Assembly (NCBI RefSeq): GCF_000834015.1
Contig: NZ_JXQI01000068.1
Location: 61,690 to 125,689 of the forward strand
Direction of reading: 5' to 3'
Length of the DNA stretch: 64,000 nucleotides
Source of the DNA: Prevotella pectinovora
Lineage (GTDB): Bacteria; Bacteroidota; Bacteroidia; Bacteroidales; Bacteroidaceae
The notes beneath the pieces were generated by a model. The model was given only the letters and a program-made list of their open reading frames with translations, was not told where the DNA came from and ran no database searches. A program made the translations under genes and the position numbers. Of the stretch, positions 53,663 through 62,300 are shown one piece after another; the first letter of the stretch is position 1; each line of letters begins with the position of its first letter.

Positions 53663-55612
53663 TTATTCTTCTTCCTCCGGTCTGTCTTCTTCTATCACGA
53701 GGTTGTCTATGATGAAGTTCTGACGCTCCGGTGTGTTCTTTCCCATATAATATTGCAGGAGCTTATGCACCTGGTCCGTCTTGTGCAGCGTGACCTGTTC
53801 GAGGCGCATCTCGGGTCCGATGAAGTTCTTGAACTCGTCGGGACTGATCTCTCCGAGTCCTTTGAATCGTGTTATCTCCGGATCTGGTCCCAGTTCCTGT
53901 ATTGCGTCGAGGCGCTCCTCTTCGGTGTAGCAGTAGCGGGTCACGAAATCTCCCTTTCCCGTTGCCGTAGCCTTCACAGCCTTCGACTTTATCTTCGTCT
54001 TCTTGTTTCTCACACGGAACAGAGGTGTCTGCAACACGAACACGTGTCCCTTCTTTATCAGATCGGGGAAGAACTGCAGGAAGAACGTGATGATGAGCAG
54101 TCGGATGTGCATTCCGTCCACATCGGCATCCGTCGCCACAATCACCTTGTTGTATCTCAGCGTGTCGAGTCCGTCCTCTATGTCGAGGGCAGCCTGCAGC
54201 AGGTTGAACTCCTCGTTTTCATACACCACCTTCTTCGTCAGTCCGAAGGAGTTCAGAGGTTTTCCTCTGAGCGAGAACACCGCCTGTGTGTTCACGTCGC
54301 GGCTCTTCGTGATGCTTCCGCTTGCCGAGTCTCCCTCGGTGATGAATATGGCGCTCTCCTCCTTGCGGTCGTCTTTCACGTCGCTGAAGTGTATGCGGCA
54401 GTCGCGGAGTTTCCTGTTATGCAGGTTGGCTTTCTTCGCCCTCTCCCTTGCCAGCTTTGTCACTCCGGCCATCGCCTTGCGTTCCTTTTCGCTCGACTGT
54501 ATCTTCTGGAGCATCACCTCTGCCACGTCGGCATTGCGGTGGAGGAAGTTGTCCACTTCTGTCTTTATGAAGTCGCCCACATATTTGTTCACGGTCACTC
54601 CGTCGGGGCTCATGGTCTGCGAACCGAGCTTTATCTTGGTCTGGCTCTCAAACATCGGCTCCTCCACATTGATGGCGATGGCTCCTACGAGTCCGTTGCG
54701 GATGTCGGTATATTCAAAGTTCTTGTTGAAGAACTCCTTTATCGTCTTTGCCAGATGCTCCTTGAATGCGCTCTGGTGTGTACCGCCCTGTGTGGTATGC
54801 TGTCCGTTTACGAATGAGTGGTATTCCTCTCCATACTGTCCGGTGTGTGTGAAGGCTATTTCGATGTCTTCGCCCTTGAGATGCACGATGGGATACAATC
54901 CGTCTGTGGTCATCGTGTCGTTGAGCAGGTCTTTGAGTCCGTTGCGGCTCAGTATCCGTCTGCCGTTATACATTATGGCGAGTCCCGTGTTCAGGTAGGT
55001 GTAGTTACGGAGCATCGTCTCTATGATGTCGTCGTGGAAGGAGTAGTTCTTGAAGAGCTTGGCGTCTGGCTCGAAGTAGATGTATGTTCCGTTCTCGTCG
55101 GTAGTATCCTCTGTCACGTCGGTCTTCAGCTCTCCCCTCTCGAATGTCAGGGCTCTCACCTTGCCGTCGCGATACGATTTCACCTCGAAGTTCAGGCTCA
55201 GGGCGTTTACAGCCTTTATACCCACTCCGTTGAGTCCCACGCTTTTCTTGAACGCCTTTGAGTCGTATTTTCCTCCCGTGTTTAGCATGCTCACCGCCTC
55301 TACGAGTTTCCCCTGCGGAATGCCTCGTCCGTAGTCGCGCACGCTTACGCGGAGGTGTTCGTCGATGTCCACCTCTATGCGTTTGCCTTGGTTCATGCGG
55401 AACTCGTCGATGGAGTTGTCCACCACCTCTTTGAGCAGCACGTAGATGCCGTCTTCTGGCAGTGAACCGTCACCGAGTCTTCCGATATACATTCCGGGAC
55501 GTGTGCGTATGTGCTCCATGTCGGAAAGGTGTCGGATGCTTTCATCGGTGTATTGCACCTGTGGTTCTTGTGGTTCTTGTTGTTCTTGGTTTTCTATATT
55601 GATTTCGCTCAT
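53663..55612 (-). CDS. parE: DNA topoisomerase IV subunit B
   Basis: 649 residues. The GHKL ATPase domain shows [19 protein letters not shown] (Mg-binding Asn), DYGRGIPQG, and [18 protein letters not shown]. The transducer has [13 protein letters not shown]. The Toprim domain has [11 protein letters not shown] and [17 protein letters not shown], then [13 protein letters not shown] near the C terminus. The short length and lack of the GyrB insertion favour ParE over GyrB. An acidic N-terminal [10 protein letters not shown] stretch and an acidic C terminus (EEDRPEEEE) are unusual low-complexity ends. It decatenates daughter chromosomes with ParC. Confidence 0.92.
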   Translation of the reverse strand: MSEINIENQEQQEPQEPQVQYTDESIRHLSDMEHIRTRPGMYIGRLGDGSLPEDGIYVLLKEVVDNSIDEFRMNQGKRIEVDIDEHLRVSVRDYGRGIPQGKLVEAVSMLNTGGKYDSKAFKKSVGLNGVGIKAVNALSLNFEVKSYRDGKVRALTFERGELKTDVTEDTTDENGTYIYFEPDAKLFKNYSFHDDIIETMLRNYTYLNTGLAIMYNGRRILSRNGLKDLLNDTMTTDGLYPIVHLKGEDIEIAFTHTGQYGEEYHSFVNGQHTTQGGTHQSAFKEHLAKTIKEFFNKNFEYTDIRNGLVGAIAINVEEPMFESQTKIKLGSQTMSPDGVTVNKYVGDFIKTEVDNFLHRNADVAEVMLQKIQSSEKERKAMAGVTKLARERAKKANLHNRKLRDCRIHFSDVKDDRKEESAIFITEGDSASGSITKSRDVNTQAVFSLRGKPLNSFGLTKKVVYENEEFNLLQAALDIEDGLDTLRYNKVIVATDADVDGMHIRLLIITFFLQFFPDLIKKGHVFVLQTPLFRVRNKKTKIKSKAVKATATGKGDFVTRYCYTEEERLDAIQELGPDPEITRFKGLGEISPDEFKNFIGPEMRLEQVTLHKTDQVHKLLQYYMGKNTPERQNFIIDNLVIEEDRPEEEE

Positions 55613-55691
55613 GGTTGATGTTTTACGGGTTGACGGGTTGGTTTCCCAATCCCTGACCTTACCTCTGGAGGAAGGAACAGGGCTACAGGCA

Positions 55692-56846
55692 TTACTTTAT
55701 CTCCTTGATATAACAGCGGCGCCTCTTGTGGTTTTCACAGTCGAGATACTGCCACTGGCTCTGCACTTTGTCGTTTGCCTCCATCTCCACATGTGTCTCT
55801 CCCCATTCATATCCGCGCTCCACGTATCTCGGGATGAGATCGGCAAAGAGGAGCGAGTTGGCTCCCTTGGCACGGTATTCGGGCAGTATGCCCACGAGCA
55901 GCAGGTCCACTATCTTGGTGTGTCCGAACTTGAGGGCTCTGAGGATGTGCCACCATCCGAACGGTGTGAGTCTGCCTCTGCGGCATTTCTGCAGTGCCTT
56001 GGCAAGCGACGGCAGCGTGATGCCCACTCCCACGATTTTCTTGTCGGCGTTCCAGTCCTCTATCAGCGTGATGAGGTCGAGGTCTGCCATCGGGAAATAC
56101 ATACCTATGTATTGTTCTATCTGCTTGTCGGTCAGTTCCGAATACCCATATAGTCCGGCGAAGGTCTCGTTTATGATCTCGAAGATCCGTCTGCCGTAGC
56201 CCTCTTCGAAGATTTCCCGTTTGGTGAGTTTCTTCACGTGCAGGTTATAGCGTTTCTCTATGAGAGAAGCCACCTTGGCGTATTTCTCCGGCACGGTCTT
56301 AGGCACGAAGAGCTTGAACTCCACGTAGTCGTTGTCTTTCTCGAATCCGCCGAGCCTCTCCATGTGTTTGGGGTAATAGTCGTAGTTGTATATCGTCGCC
56401 ATGGTGCCGAGCTGGTCGAATCCCATGGTGAGCATTCCCTCGGGGTCCATATCGGTGAATCCGAGCGGTCCCACCACGTGTGTCATACCCTTCTCCCTGC
56501 CGTATTGCTCCACGGCAGAGAGGAGCGCCCCCGACACGTTGATGTCGTCGACGAAGTCTATCCATCCGAAGCGCACGTCGTTTCTTTCCCACTTCTTGTT
56601 TGCCTTGTGGTTTATGATGGCAGCCACGCGGCCCACCATCTTTCCCGTCGCCTTGTCGAACGCCATATAATATTCTGCCTCGCAGAACTCAAAGGCTGCA
56701 TTCTTGTCTTTGCTCAGCGTGTTCATATCGTCGCTGAACAGGTTGGGGGCGTCGTACGGACTGCCCTCATACAGGTCGTAATGGAAGTCGATGAACGCCT
56801 TCAGGTCTGCTTTCGTGCTGACTTTTCTTATTTCTATTGATGACAT
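55692..56846 (-). CDS. GNAT-like acyltransferase family protein
   Basis: 384 residues from the ATG at 56846 (MSSIEIRKV). It is a conserved Bacteroidota protein with two GNAT-type halves. The first half (about 1-170) includes [37 protein letters not shown] and FGWIDFVDD, then [17 protein letters not shown]. The second half (about 200-380) ends with [22 protein letters not shown], resembling the acetyl-CoA binding turn, and [21 protein letters not shown]. The substrate is unknown. It is probably read separately from parE (80-bp gap) from a promoter at 57017-56986. Confidence 0.8.
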   Translation of the reverse strand: MSSIEIRKVSTKADLKAFIDFHYDLYEGSPYDAPNLFSDDMNTLSKDKNAAFEFCEAEYYMAFDKATGKMVGRVAAIINHKANKKWERNDVRFGWIDFVDDINVSGALLSAVEQYGREKGMTHVVGPLGFTDMDPEGMLTMGFDQLGTMATIYNYDYYPKHMERLGGFEKDNDYVEFKLFVPKTVPEKYAKVASLIEKRYNLHVKKLTKREIFEEGYGRRIFEIINETFAGLYGYSELTDKQIEQYIGMYFPMADLDLITLIEDWNADKKIVGVGITLPSLAKALQKCRRGRLTPFGWWHILRALKFGHTKIVDLLLVGILPEYRAKGANSLLFADLIPRYVERGYEWGETHVEMEANDKVQSQWQYLDCENHKRRRCYIKEIK

Positions 56847-56985
56847 ATTCAATAATACTCAAGTTAACTCTCCACATGTGTTTGCGCTGAAGACAAAACC
56901 ACATCGTTGGCATCCCTCAAGTGAGTGGTGCCATGTGGTAGCCTTCTTGTCATGTGTATAATATAATCTTGTTTTAAAACGAAGG

Positions 56986-57017
56986 CAAAATTACGGTTTT
57001 TTGTGGAAAGTAACAAA
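56986..57017 (-). promoter_or_regulatory. Promoter of the GNAT-like gene
   Basis: On the minus strand TTTG (57017-57014), a 20-nt spacer and TAATTTTG (56993-56986). The leader of about 135 nt can fold around CCACAT/ATGTGG (about 56902-56936). The region 57018-57180 contains GC-rich CCGCCGGCA inverted words and no supported gene. Confidence 0.6.
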
Positions 57018-57210
57018 TTTTGCCCTGCTTTTCGCACTAAAGGCCTGTCTGCCGTCCCATCAGCTGCCGCCGGCATCAGCCCAGCCTACCGCCGGCAGGG
57101 GAAACGGCATAGCAGAAATCCGAGCAAGCCCTAATGCCCGATATGGGTTGAAATCCGGACGCCGTACCAAGTATTTGCACAAATAATATTGGAATGCAGA
57201 GAAAAGAGAG

Positions 57211-57218
57211 TACCTTTG
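57211..57218 (+). promoter_or_regulatory. MATE transporter promoter -7 box
   Basis: TACCTTTG fits TAnnTTTG, and the -33 region is TATTG-like. The start near 57225 excludes the upstream in-frame codon at 57189 and supports ATG 57237. Confidence 0.6.
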
Positions 57219-57236
57219 CAGCCTAAATCCAAACTT

Positions 57237-58631
57237 ATGACAACCGGACAAAGAAAAATCAACATTCAACAGAAGAACAAATATTCTTACCACTACCGTA
57301 TGTTGCTGTCGCTCGGAATACCTATCGTCGTGGGACAGGTGGGCACCATAATCCTCGGATTTGCCGACACGCTGATGGTGGGACACCATAGTGTGATGGA
57401 ACTGGCGGCTGCGAGTTTCGTAAACACGATAATGGCGATTATCCTCGTGCTGGCACTGGGATTCAGCTACGGACTGACGCCAATGGTGGGTCAGCTCTTC
57501 GGAAGGGGCGAGAGGGAGAAGATTGGTTCGGTGATGAAAAACGGACTGGCTGCCGGCACTCTCACTTCCATCATTCTGCTCGGTATGCTCACGGCGGTGT
57601 ATCTGAACGTTGACAAGCTGGGGCAGCCTGTGGAACTGCTGCCGCTCGTCAGACCGTATCTGATGGTGAACATGATTTCGGTGCCTTTCGTCTGCTGGTT
57701 CAATTCGTTCAAACAGTTCTACGACGCCATCGGCAACACCAAGATGTCGATGTATATCCTGCTGGCGGGCAACGTTGCCAACATCGTGGGCAACTACCTG
57801 CTCATCTACGGTCCCGGTCCGCTGCCTGAACTGGGACTGCTCGGAGCCGGACTCAGCACTATGCTCAGCAGAGTGATGATGTTCGTGGTGGCATTCGCGA
57901 TATTCATGATTTCAAAGAGATATAAGGTATATAGCCGTTCGTTCAGAGAGGCGCGTCTCAGCGGCGAAGCGTTCCGTCAGGTGAGCAAGCAGAGCTGGCC
58001 CGTGTCGCTGCAAATGGGAATGGAGTCGGCGGCGTTCTCGCTGACGGGAGTGTTGGTGGGATGGCTCGGCACCACGGCACTGGCTGCCCATCAGGTGATG
58101 ATCACGGTATCACAGGTGTTCTTCATGATATACTACGGCATTGCCGCTGCTGTGTCGGTGAGAGTGAGTTTCTACGTGGGACAGAACGACATCACGGAAC
58201 TGCGACGCGTCACGGCTGCCGGATTCCACATCATCTGCATTATAGGATGCGTGGTGAGCATACCGGTGTTCTTGTTGCGCCACGAAACGGGATTCATCTT
58301 TGCCAACGACGCCACGATAGCCGAAATCTGCGCCCATGTCACGCTGATAATGATAGTGTATCAGTTTGGCGACGGCATGCAATGCTGCTATGCCAATGCG
58401 CTGAGAGGCACGGGCCACGTGCAGCCGATGGTCTACATCGCCTTCGTTGCCTTCGTGTTAGTGTCGCTGCCTTGCAGCTGGCTCTTGGGCATACACATGG
58501 GATACGGAATAATGGGAATATGGGGAGCCTTCCCCGTGGGACTCACCGTGGCTGGAGTGCTCTACTATATTTTCTTCCGGCGCCAGGTGGCACGGCTGGA
58601 GCATGGAGGACAAGGGATTCTGGCTGCATAG
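57237..58631 (+). CDS. MATE-family multidrug efflux transporter
   Basis: 464 residues with twelve hydrophobic segments in two similar halves, as in the NorM branch. Seen are LLSLGIPIVVGQVGTIILGFADTLMVG, FSYGLTPMVGQLFGRGEREKIG, FKQFYDAIGNTKMSMYI, and in the second half GWLGTTALAAHQVMITVSQVFFMIYYGIAAAVSVRV and FGDGMQCCYANALRGTG. It exports cationic compounds in exchange for Na+ or H+. It is monocistronic and followed by a repeat array and hairpin. Confidence 0.9.
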   Translation: MTTGQRKINIQQKNKYSYHYRMLLSLGIPIVVGQVGTIILGFADTLMVGHHSVMELAAASFVNTIMAIILVLALGFSYGLTPMVGQLFGRGEREKIGSVMKNGLAAGTLTSIILLGMLTAVYLNVDKLGQPVELLPLVRPYLMVNMISVPFVCWFNSFKQFYDAIGNTKMSMYILLAGNVANIVGNYLLIYGPGPLPELGLLGAGLSTMLSRVMMFVVAFAIFMISKRYKVYSRSFREARLSGEAFRQVSKQSWPVSLQMGMESAAFSLTGVLVGWLGTTALAAHQVMITVSQVFFMIYYGIAAAVSVRVSFYVGQNDITELRRVTAAGFHIICIIGCVVSIPVFLLRHETGFIFANDATIAEICAHVTLIMIVYQFGDGMQCCYANALRGTGHVQPMVYIAFVAFVLVSLPCSWLLGIHMGYGIMGIWGAFPVGLTVAGVLYYIFFRRQVARLEHGGQGILAA

Positions 58632-58642
58632 CGAGTGGACAG

Positions 58643-58770
58643 CAAACGGTCATCAGAAAGTAGTCCCAAACGGCTATTAGGACGTTTATCCACAAATCAG
58701 CATCAGTAAGTTTAATTCCAAATAGTCATCAGTAAGTTTACCCCCAAACGTCAATCATGGCGTTTGGGGG
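58643..58770. repeat. 26-bp repeat array ending in a terminator hairpin
   Basis: Units start at 58643, 58667, 58693, 58719 and 58745 with the pattern CAAANGGTCATCAGTAAGTT and a few bases before the next CAAA. The last unit is part of a perfect 10-bp stem (CCCCCAAACG at 58741-58750 with CGTTTGGGGG at 58761-58770) that can terminate both the MATE gene and crcB, which converge here. Related single motifs occur at 44854-44943. Confidence 0.7.
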
Positions 58771-58775
58771 TTCTG

Positions 58776-59138
58776 TTATATCCTGCTGCCCGCCCAAACG
58801 GCAACCAATCCAAGTCCTACGCTGAGCGAGGCATAGAGAGCAAGGGACAGCAGATTGTCGGCACGCATGAGCGAGAGGCTCTCGTTCATGAATGTGCTGA
58901 AGGTGGTGAAACCGCCGCAGAAGCCTACGGTGAGCAGCAGCCGCATGTCGCCGCTGATGCCCCAACGGTCAGATGCGCCATAGATGAGTCCGATAAGGAG
59001 GCAGCCTACCACGTTGACGACCAGCGTGCCAACGGGAAATGCCACAGACGATGCTTCTTGAAGCCATTTAGAAACGAGATAGCGCAACACGGAACCCACG
59101 GCTCCGCCAAATGCCACGAGAAGGATATTTTTTATCAT
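58776..59138 (-). CDS. crcB: Fluoride channel CrcB/Fluc
   Basis: 120 residues, four transmembrane helices, the usual length for Fluc monomers, which work as antiparallel dimers. Signatures are FGGAVGSVLRYLVSKW, GTLVVNVVGCLLIGL with the conserved Asn, and GFCGGFTTFSTFMNES with the Phe-box and Thr/Ser of the fluoride track. It lets toxic fluoride leave the cell. A promoter (TTGC, 19 nt, TAACTTTG, 59197-59167) lies about 30 nt upstream. No fluoride riboswitch consensus is seen in this short leader. Confidence 0.92.
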   Translation of the reverse strand: MIKNILLVAFGGAVGSVLRYLVSKWLQEASSVAFPVGTLVVNVVGCLLIGLIYGASDRWGISGDMRLLLTVGFCGGFTTFSTFMNESLSLMRADNLLSLALYASLSVGLGLVAVWAGSRI

Positions 59139-59166
59139 TGTTTTTTCAATTGACCATATAGGCTTG

Positions 59167-59197
59167 CAAAGTTATTCACTTTTACGCTATCCTGCAA
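59167..59197 (-). promoter_or_regulatory. crcB promoter
   Basis: On the minus strand TTGC (59197-59194), a 19-nt spacer and TAACTTTG (59174-59167). The predicted start lies about 20 nt before the start codon. Confidence 0.7.
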
Positions 59198-59382
59198 AAA
59201 TAATGCAAGGCGAGTGCAAAATCATCAAGCTCGCTTGAATGTTTTGCCTAGCCGAAGCTTATTTTATGTAAAAAACTTATAACATAACGCCCCGACAACA
59301 CCTGCCTTAACAATCTAACACACTGATTTTAACTACATTTACAGGCTTTGTGTTAATAATAATTTAAATATGTATTTATTTT
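59198..59382. other. Divergent control region between crcB and M6 protease
   Basis: AT-rich sequence containing a CAAGGCGAGTGCAAAATCATCAAGCTCGCTTG block in which GAGTGC/GCTCGC words are partly symmetric. No gene is supported. Confidence 0.35.
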
Positions 59383-59413
59383 TTTGCAAGTCAAAGAATT
59401 TAACCTATCTTTG
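59383..59413 (+). promoter_or_regulatory. Promoter of the M6 protease pair
   Basis: TTTG at 59383-59386, exactly 19 nt, then TATCTTTG at 59406-59413, a perfect consensus. The leader of about 125 nt contains a GTCC/GGAC hairpin (about 59459-59477). Confidence 0.8.
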
Positions 59414-59545
59414 CTCAATGCAAAAGAGCATGGAGCATTTGTCTCCGTCAGTCTTTCATGTCCTGTTTGAAGGACACAGAAGGCCGGGCTCTGGTATCGT
59501 TTCTTTATTTGTAGCAATAATTATTTAAATCATTACTTCTGAAAA

Positions 59546-62275
59546 ATGAAATTACACAATACCCTTGCATTGGCGGTACTGTTGTTCTGCTCAGCGCAGA
59601 ACGGATTCGCCGTGAAAGCTTACCCTGGGGTGATTAAGGCAAAGCAGGCCGACGGTACGGAGATTTCTATCCGTCTGCACGGCAGCGAGCATGGACACTA
59701 CACTACGACAGTGGACGGATACCCCTTGATCTACAATGAAGCAACCAATAACTATGAGTATGCCACCATCGTCAGCGGAAAGCTGAAGAGCAGCGGCATC
59801 GTGGCAACGAACTCTGAGCGACGTTCGCCACAGGCCACGGAACTACTCAAATCCATAAACAAGGAGACAGCGCAGCAGCTGGCAATGAAAATGAGCCTGC
59901 AGAAGCGTGTAGGTCAGCAGACTGCAGTAAAGAAGGTGGTGCAGAGACCAAAAAAGGCGCTCATGAACAACTTCCCCCATTTCGGAGAGCAGCACTCTAT
60001 AGTCATCCTGATGGAGTTCAACGACAAGTCGTTCTCCACAATGAAAAACCCAAAGGAATACTACGACGGAGCGATGAACAAAGAGGGATTCACCGCCATC
60101 AACGGTGCTACCGGCAGTGCCAGAGACTTCTTCATAGCAAGCTCTCACGGACAGTTCAAGCCAACATTCGATGTATACGGTCCGGTGAAGATAAACTACG
60201 GACAGCATGACGCCGGCGACGGAACATACAACACTCCTATAAACATGGGAACATTCGTGAAGGCTGTAGTGGAGGCTATCGACGACGAGGTGGACTTCTC
60301 GCAGTATGACCACGACGGAGACGGAAACGTCGACAACATCTATATCTACTACGCCGGAAAGGGTTCTGCCGACTCCAACGACGCCAACACCATCTGGCCC
60401 CACGCCTTCACCATGAATGAATGGGGAGTGGAGGTGAAGACCAAAGACGGAGTGAACATCAACAGCTACACCTGCAGCAACGAGGAAGACGGACTGAGCA
60501 ACGGCTTCACCACCGGTATCGGAACTTTCGTGCATGAATTCGGACACTGCCTCGGATTCATGGACCACTACGACACCACCGGCGTATACTCTTCTTACAC
60601 CCCCGGCAGTTGGGACACCATGTGCTCCGGCTCTTACAACAACAACAGCAACACTCCCCCACTCTATTCTTCATACGAATGCTACGAGTTGGGATGGCTG
60701 AAGCCTGAGGTGATAACAAGAAGAAACGGCAACCTGAACGAACTGCCTTATCTTGGAGAATCCAACAAGGCATACATGATACAGGTGCCTGGCAACGAGA
60801 ACGAATACTATCTGCTGGAGAACAGACAGAAAAAGGGATGGGACGCATACCTGCCCGGTTCGGGAATGCTCGTATGGCACATCGACTACGACGAGAATCT
60901 ATGGAAAGACAACAAGGTGAACACCGTCGGCAGGCACCAGCGCGTGGACATCGTGGAGGCAAACGGCAGATACTCCGGCACCGGATACTATCAGACGGGC
61001 GTGCCTTTCCCGGGTTCTGACAATGTGACGGAATACTCGTTCAAGTCGTGGGATGCCGTGCATCTGCTCGACATCGACAAGATCAGCGATGTCAACGGAC
61101 TGGTGTCGTTCTATGTCAAAGGAGCTGACTCGGGAATCACAAAACCGGAGCTCACGGCAAGCAACGAGAGATACAACGGCTTCGACCTGTCGTGGAACAA
61201 GGTAGAGAAAGCCGAGAACTATCTGCTCAACGTGAAGAAGGTGAACGAGGACAACTCGCTGACCGACCTGGAGGACTACACCGACAAGACCGTGACCGGA
61301 GAGAATGTCTCTGTAGAGGGTCTTGAGAAGGAGACTACATATCAGGTGAGCCTGGCAAGCTGCAACGGTTCTTACATCACAGATGCTGACACCAAGGAGG
61401 TGAAGACAACAGAAAAATTCTTCACTGACGAGAAGGTGAAGAACATCATGGAGAAGGACGTGACGATGACTTCGTTCAGCGCCTCATGGGATGCCATCGA
61501 CGGTGCTCAGGACTATGTGGTGAACCTCGAAAAGGTTACCTACGACGGAGAGAAGGTGACTTCTGCCTACGACTTCACCGACAGAATGGACGGAATGCCG
61601 GCAGGATGGGAAACAAACTGCAAGAACTTCAGCAGCAGCAAGGGTACATTCGGCGAGACTGCTCCATCTCTGAAGATGACGGCAAACGGAAACTATCTCA
61701 CGATGTCTCTTGAAGGAGTAAAGGTGAACAACCTGAATTTCTGGTATTACGTAAGCTCTGCTTCTGAGGGCTCTACAGTGGAGGTGCAGGCGCTGCGCAA
61801 CGGACAATGGATCACAGAGAAGACCATCGACGCATCGGAGAAGACTAAGGAGAACCTCTCGCTCAACTTCAATGCTGCCGATAAGGTGAGACTATTGTTC
61901 AACCGCACAGGAACTGCTTATGTGGTGATTGACGACGTAAGCATCAGCGGCAACAAGCAGAGCGGTTCAAAGATGGACAGATACACAGAGAAGAGCGTTG
62001 GCGAAAAGGCTGAAGCCTCGTTCGACGGACTGGAGAAGGCCACAACATACTGTCTCACTGTATACGGAGTGAAGAACGGCGAGAAGACAATCACTTCCAA
62101 CAAGCACTACGTGACAACAGCCGACGACGTGTCGGGCATCAACAGCGTAAACGCTTCTGCCGACGCCGCAGAACTGATATTCGACATCAGCGGCAGACGC
62201 ATCAACAACGAGCGCAACGCCGAGGGCATCGTGATTAAGAAAAGCAACGGCAAGACAGTAAAGACGACAAAATAA
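59546..62275 (+). CDS. Secreted M6-family metalloprotease with sorting-type tail
   Basis: 909 residues. A signal peptide (LHNTLALAVLLFCSAQNGFA) is followed by a propeptide-like region (25-140). The M6 catalytic domain (about 145-520) has the zinc site HEFGHCLGFMDHYD, with H330, E331 and H334. A calcium-loop-like DHDGDGNVDN lies before it and WDTMCSGSYNN after. Two fibronectin-type/beta-sandwich modules follow (about 530-870: GFDLSWNKVEKAENYLLNV, SFSASWDAIDGAQDYVVNL). The end (ELIFDISGRRINN...GIVIKKSNGKTVK) resembles type IX secretion sorting domains, so export by the PorQ-containing system is likely. Relatives are immune inhibitor A and Prevotella proteases. Confidence 0.9.
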   Translation: MKLHNTLALAVLLFCSAQNGFAVKAYPGVIKAKQADGTEISIRLHGSEHGHYTTTVDGYPLIYNEATNNYEYATIVSGKLKSSGIVATNSERRSPQATELLKSINKETAQQLAMKMSLQKRVGQQTAVKKVVQRPKKALMNNFPHFGEQHSIVILMEFNDKSFSTMKNPKEYYDGAMNKEGFTAINGATGSARDFFIASSHGQFKPTFDVYGPVKINYGQHDAGDGTYNTPINMGTFVKAVVEAIDDEVDFSQYDHDGDGNVDNIYIYYAGKGSADSNDANTIWPHAFTMNEWGVEVKTKDGVNINSYTCSNEEDGLSNGFTTGIGTFVHEFGHCLGFMDHYDTTGVYSSYTPGSWDTMCSGSYNNNSNTPPLYSSYECYELGWLKPEVITRRNGNLNELPYLGESNKAYMIQVPGNENEYYLLENRQKKGWDAYLPGSGMLVWHIDYDENLWKDNKVNTVGRHQRVDIVEANGRYSGTGYYQTGVPFPGSDNVTEYSFKSWDAVHLLDIDKISDVNGLVSFYVKGADSGITKPELTASNERYNGFDLSWNKVEKAENYLLNVKKVNEDNSLTDLEDYTDKTVTGENVSVEGLEKETTYQVSLASCNGSYITDADTKEVKTTEKFFTDEKVKNIMEKDVTMTSFSASWDAIDGAQDYVVNLEKVTYDGEKVTSAYDFTDRMDGMPAGWETNCKNFSSSKGTFGETAPSLKMTANGNYLTMSLEGVKVNNLNFWYYVSSASEGSTVEVQALRNGQWITEKTIDASEKTKENLSLNFNAADKVRLLFNRTGTAYVVIDDVSISGNKQSGSKMDRYTEKSVGEKAEASFDGLEKATTYCLTVYGVKNGEKTITSNKHYVTTADDVSGINSVNASADAAELIFDISGRRINNERNAEGIVIKKSNGKTVKTTK

Positions 62276-62300
62276 CGAAAACAAATTAATACTCACAGTA

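Noticed and set aside
59139..59300. Fluoride riboswitch upstream of crcB
   Set aside because: The promoter is about 30 nt from the start codon, leaving no room for the motif, and its consensus is not seen.
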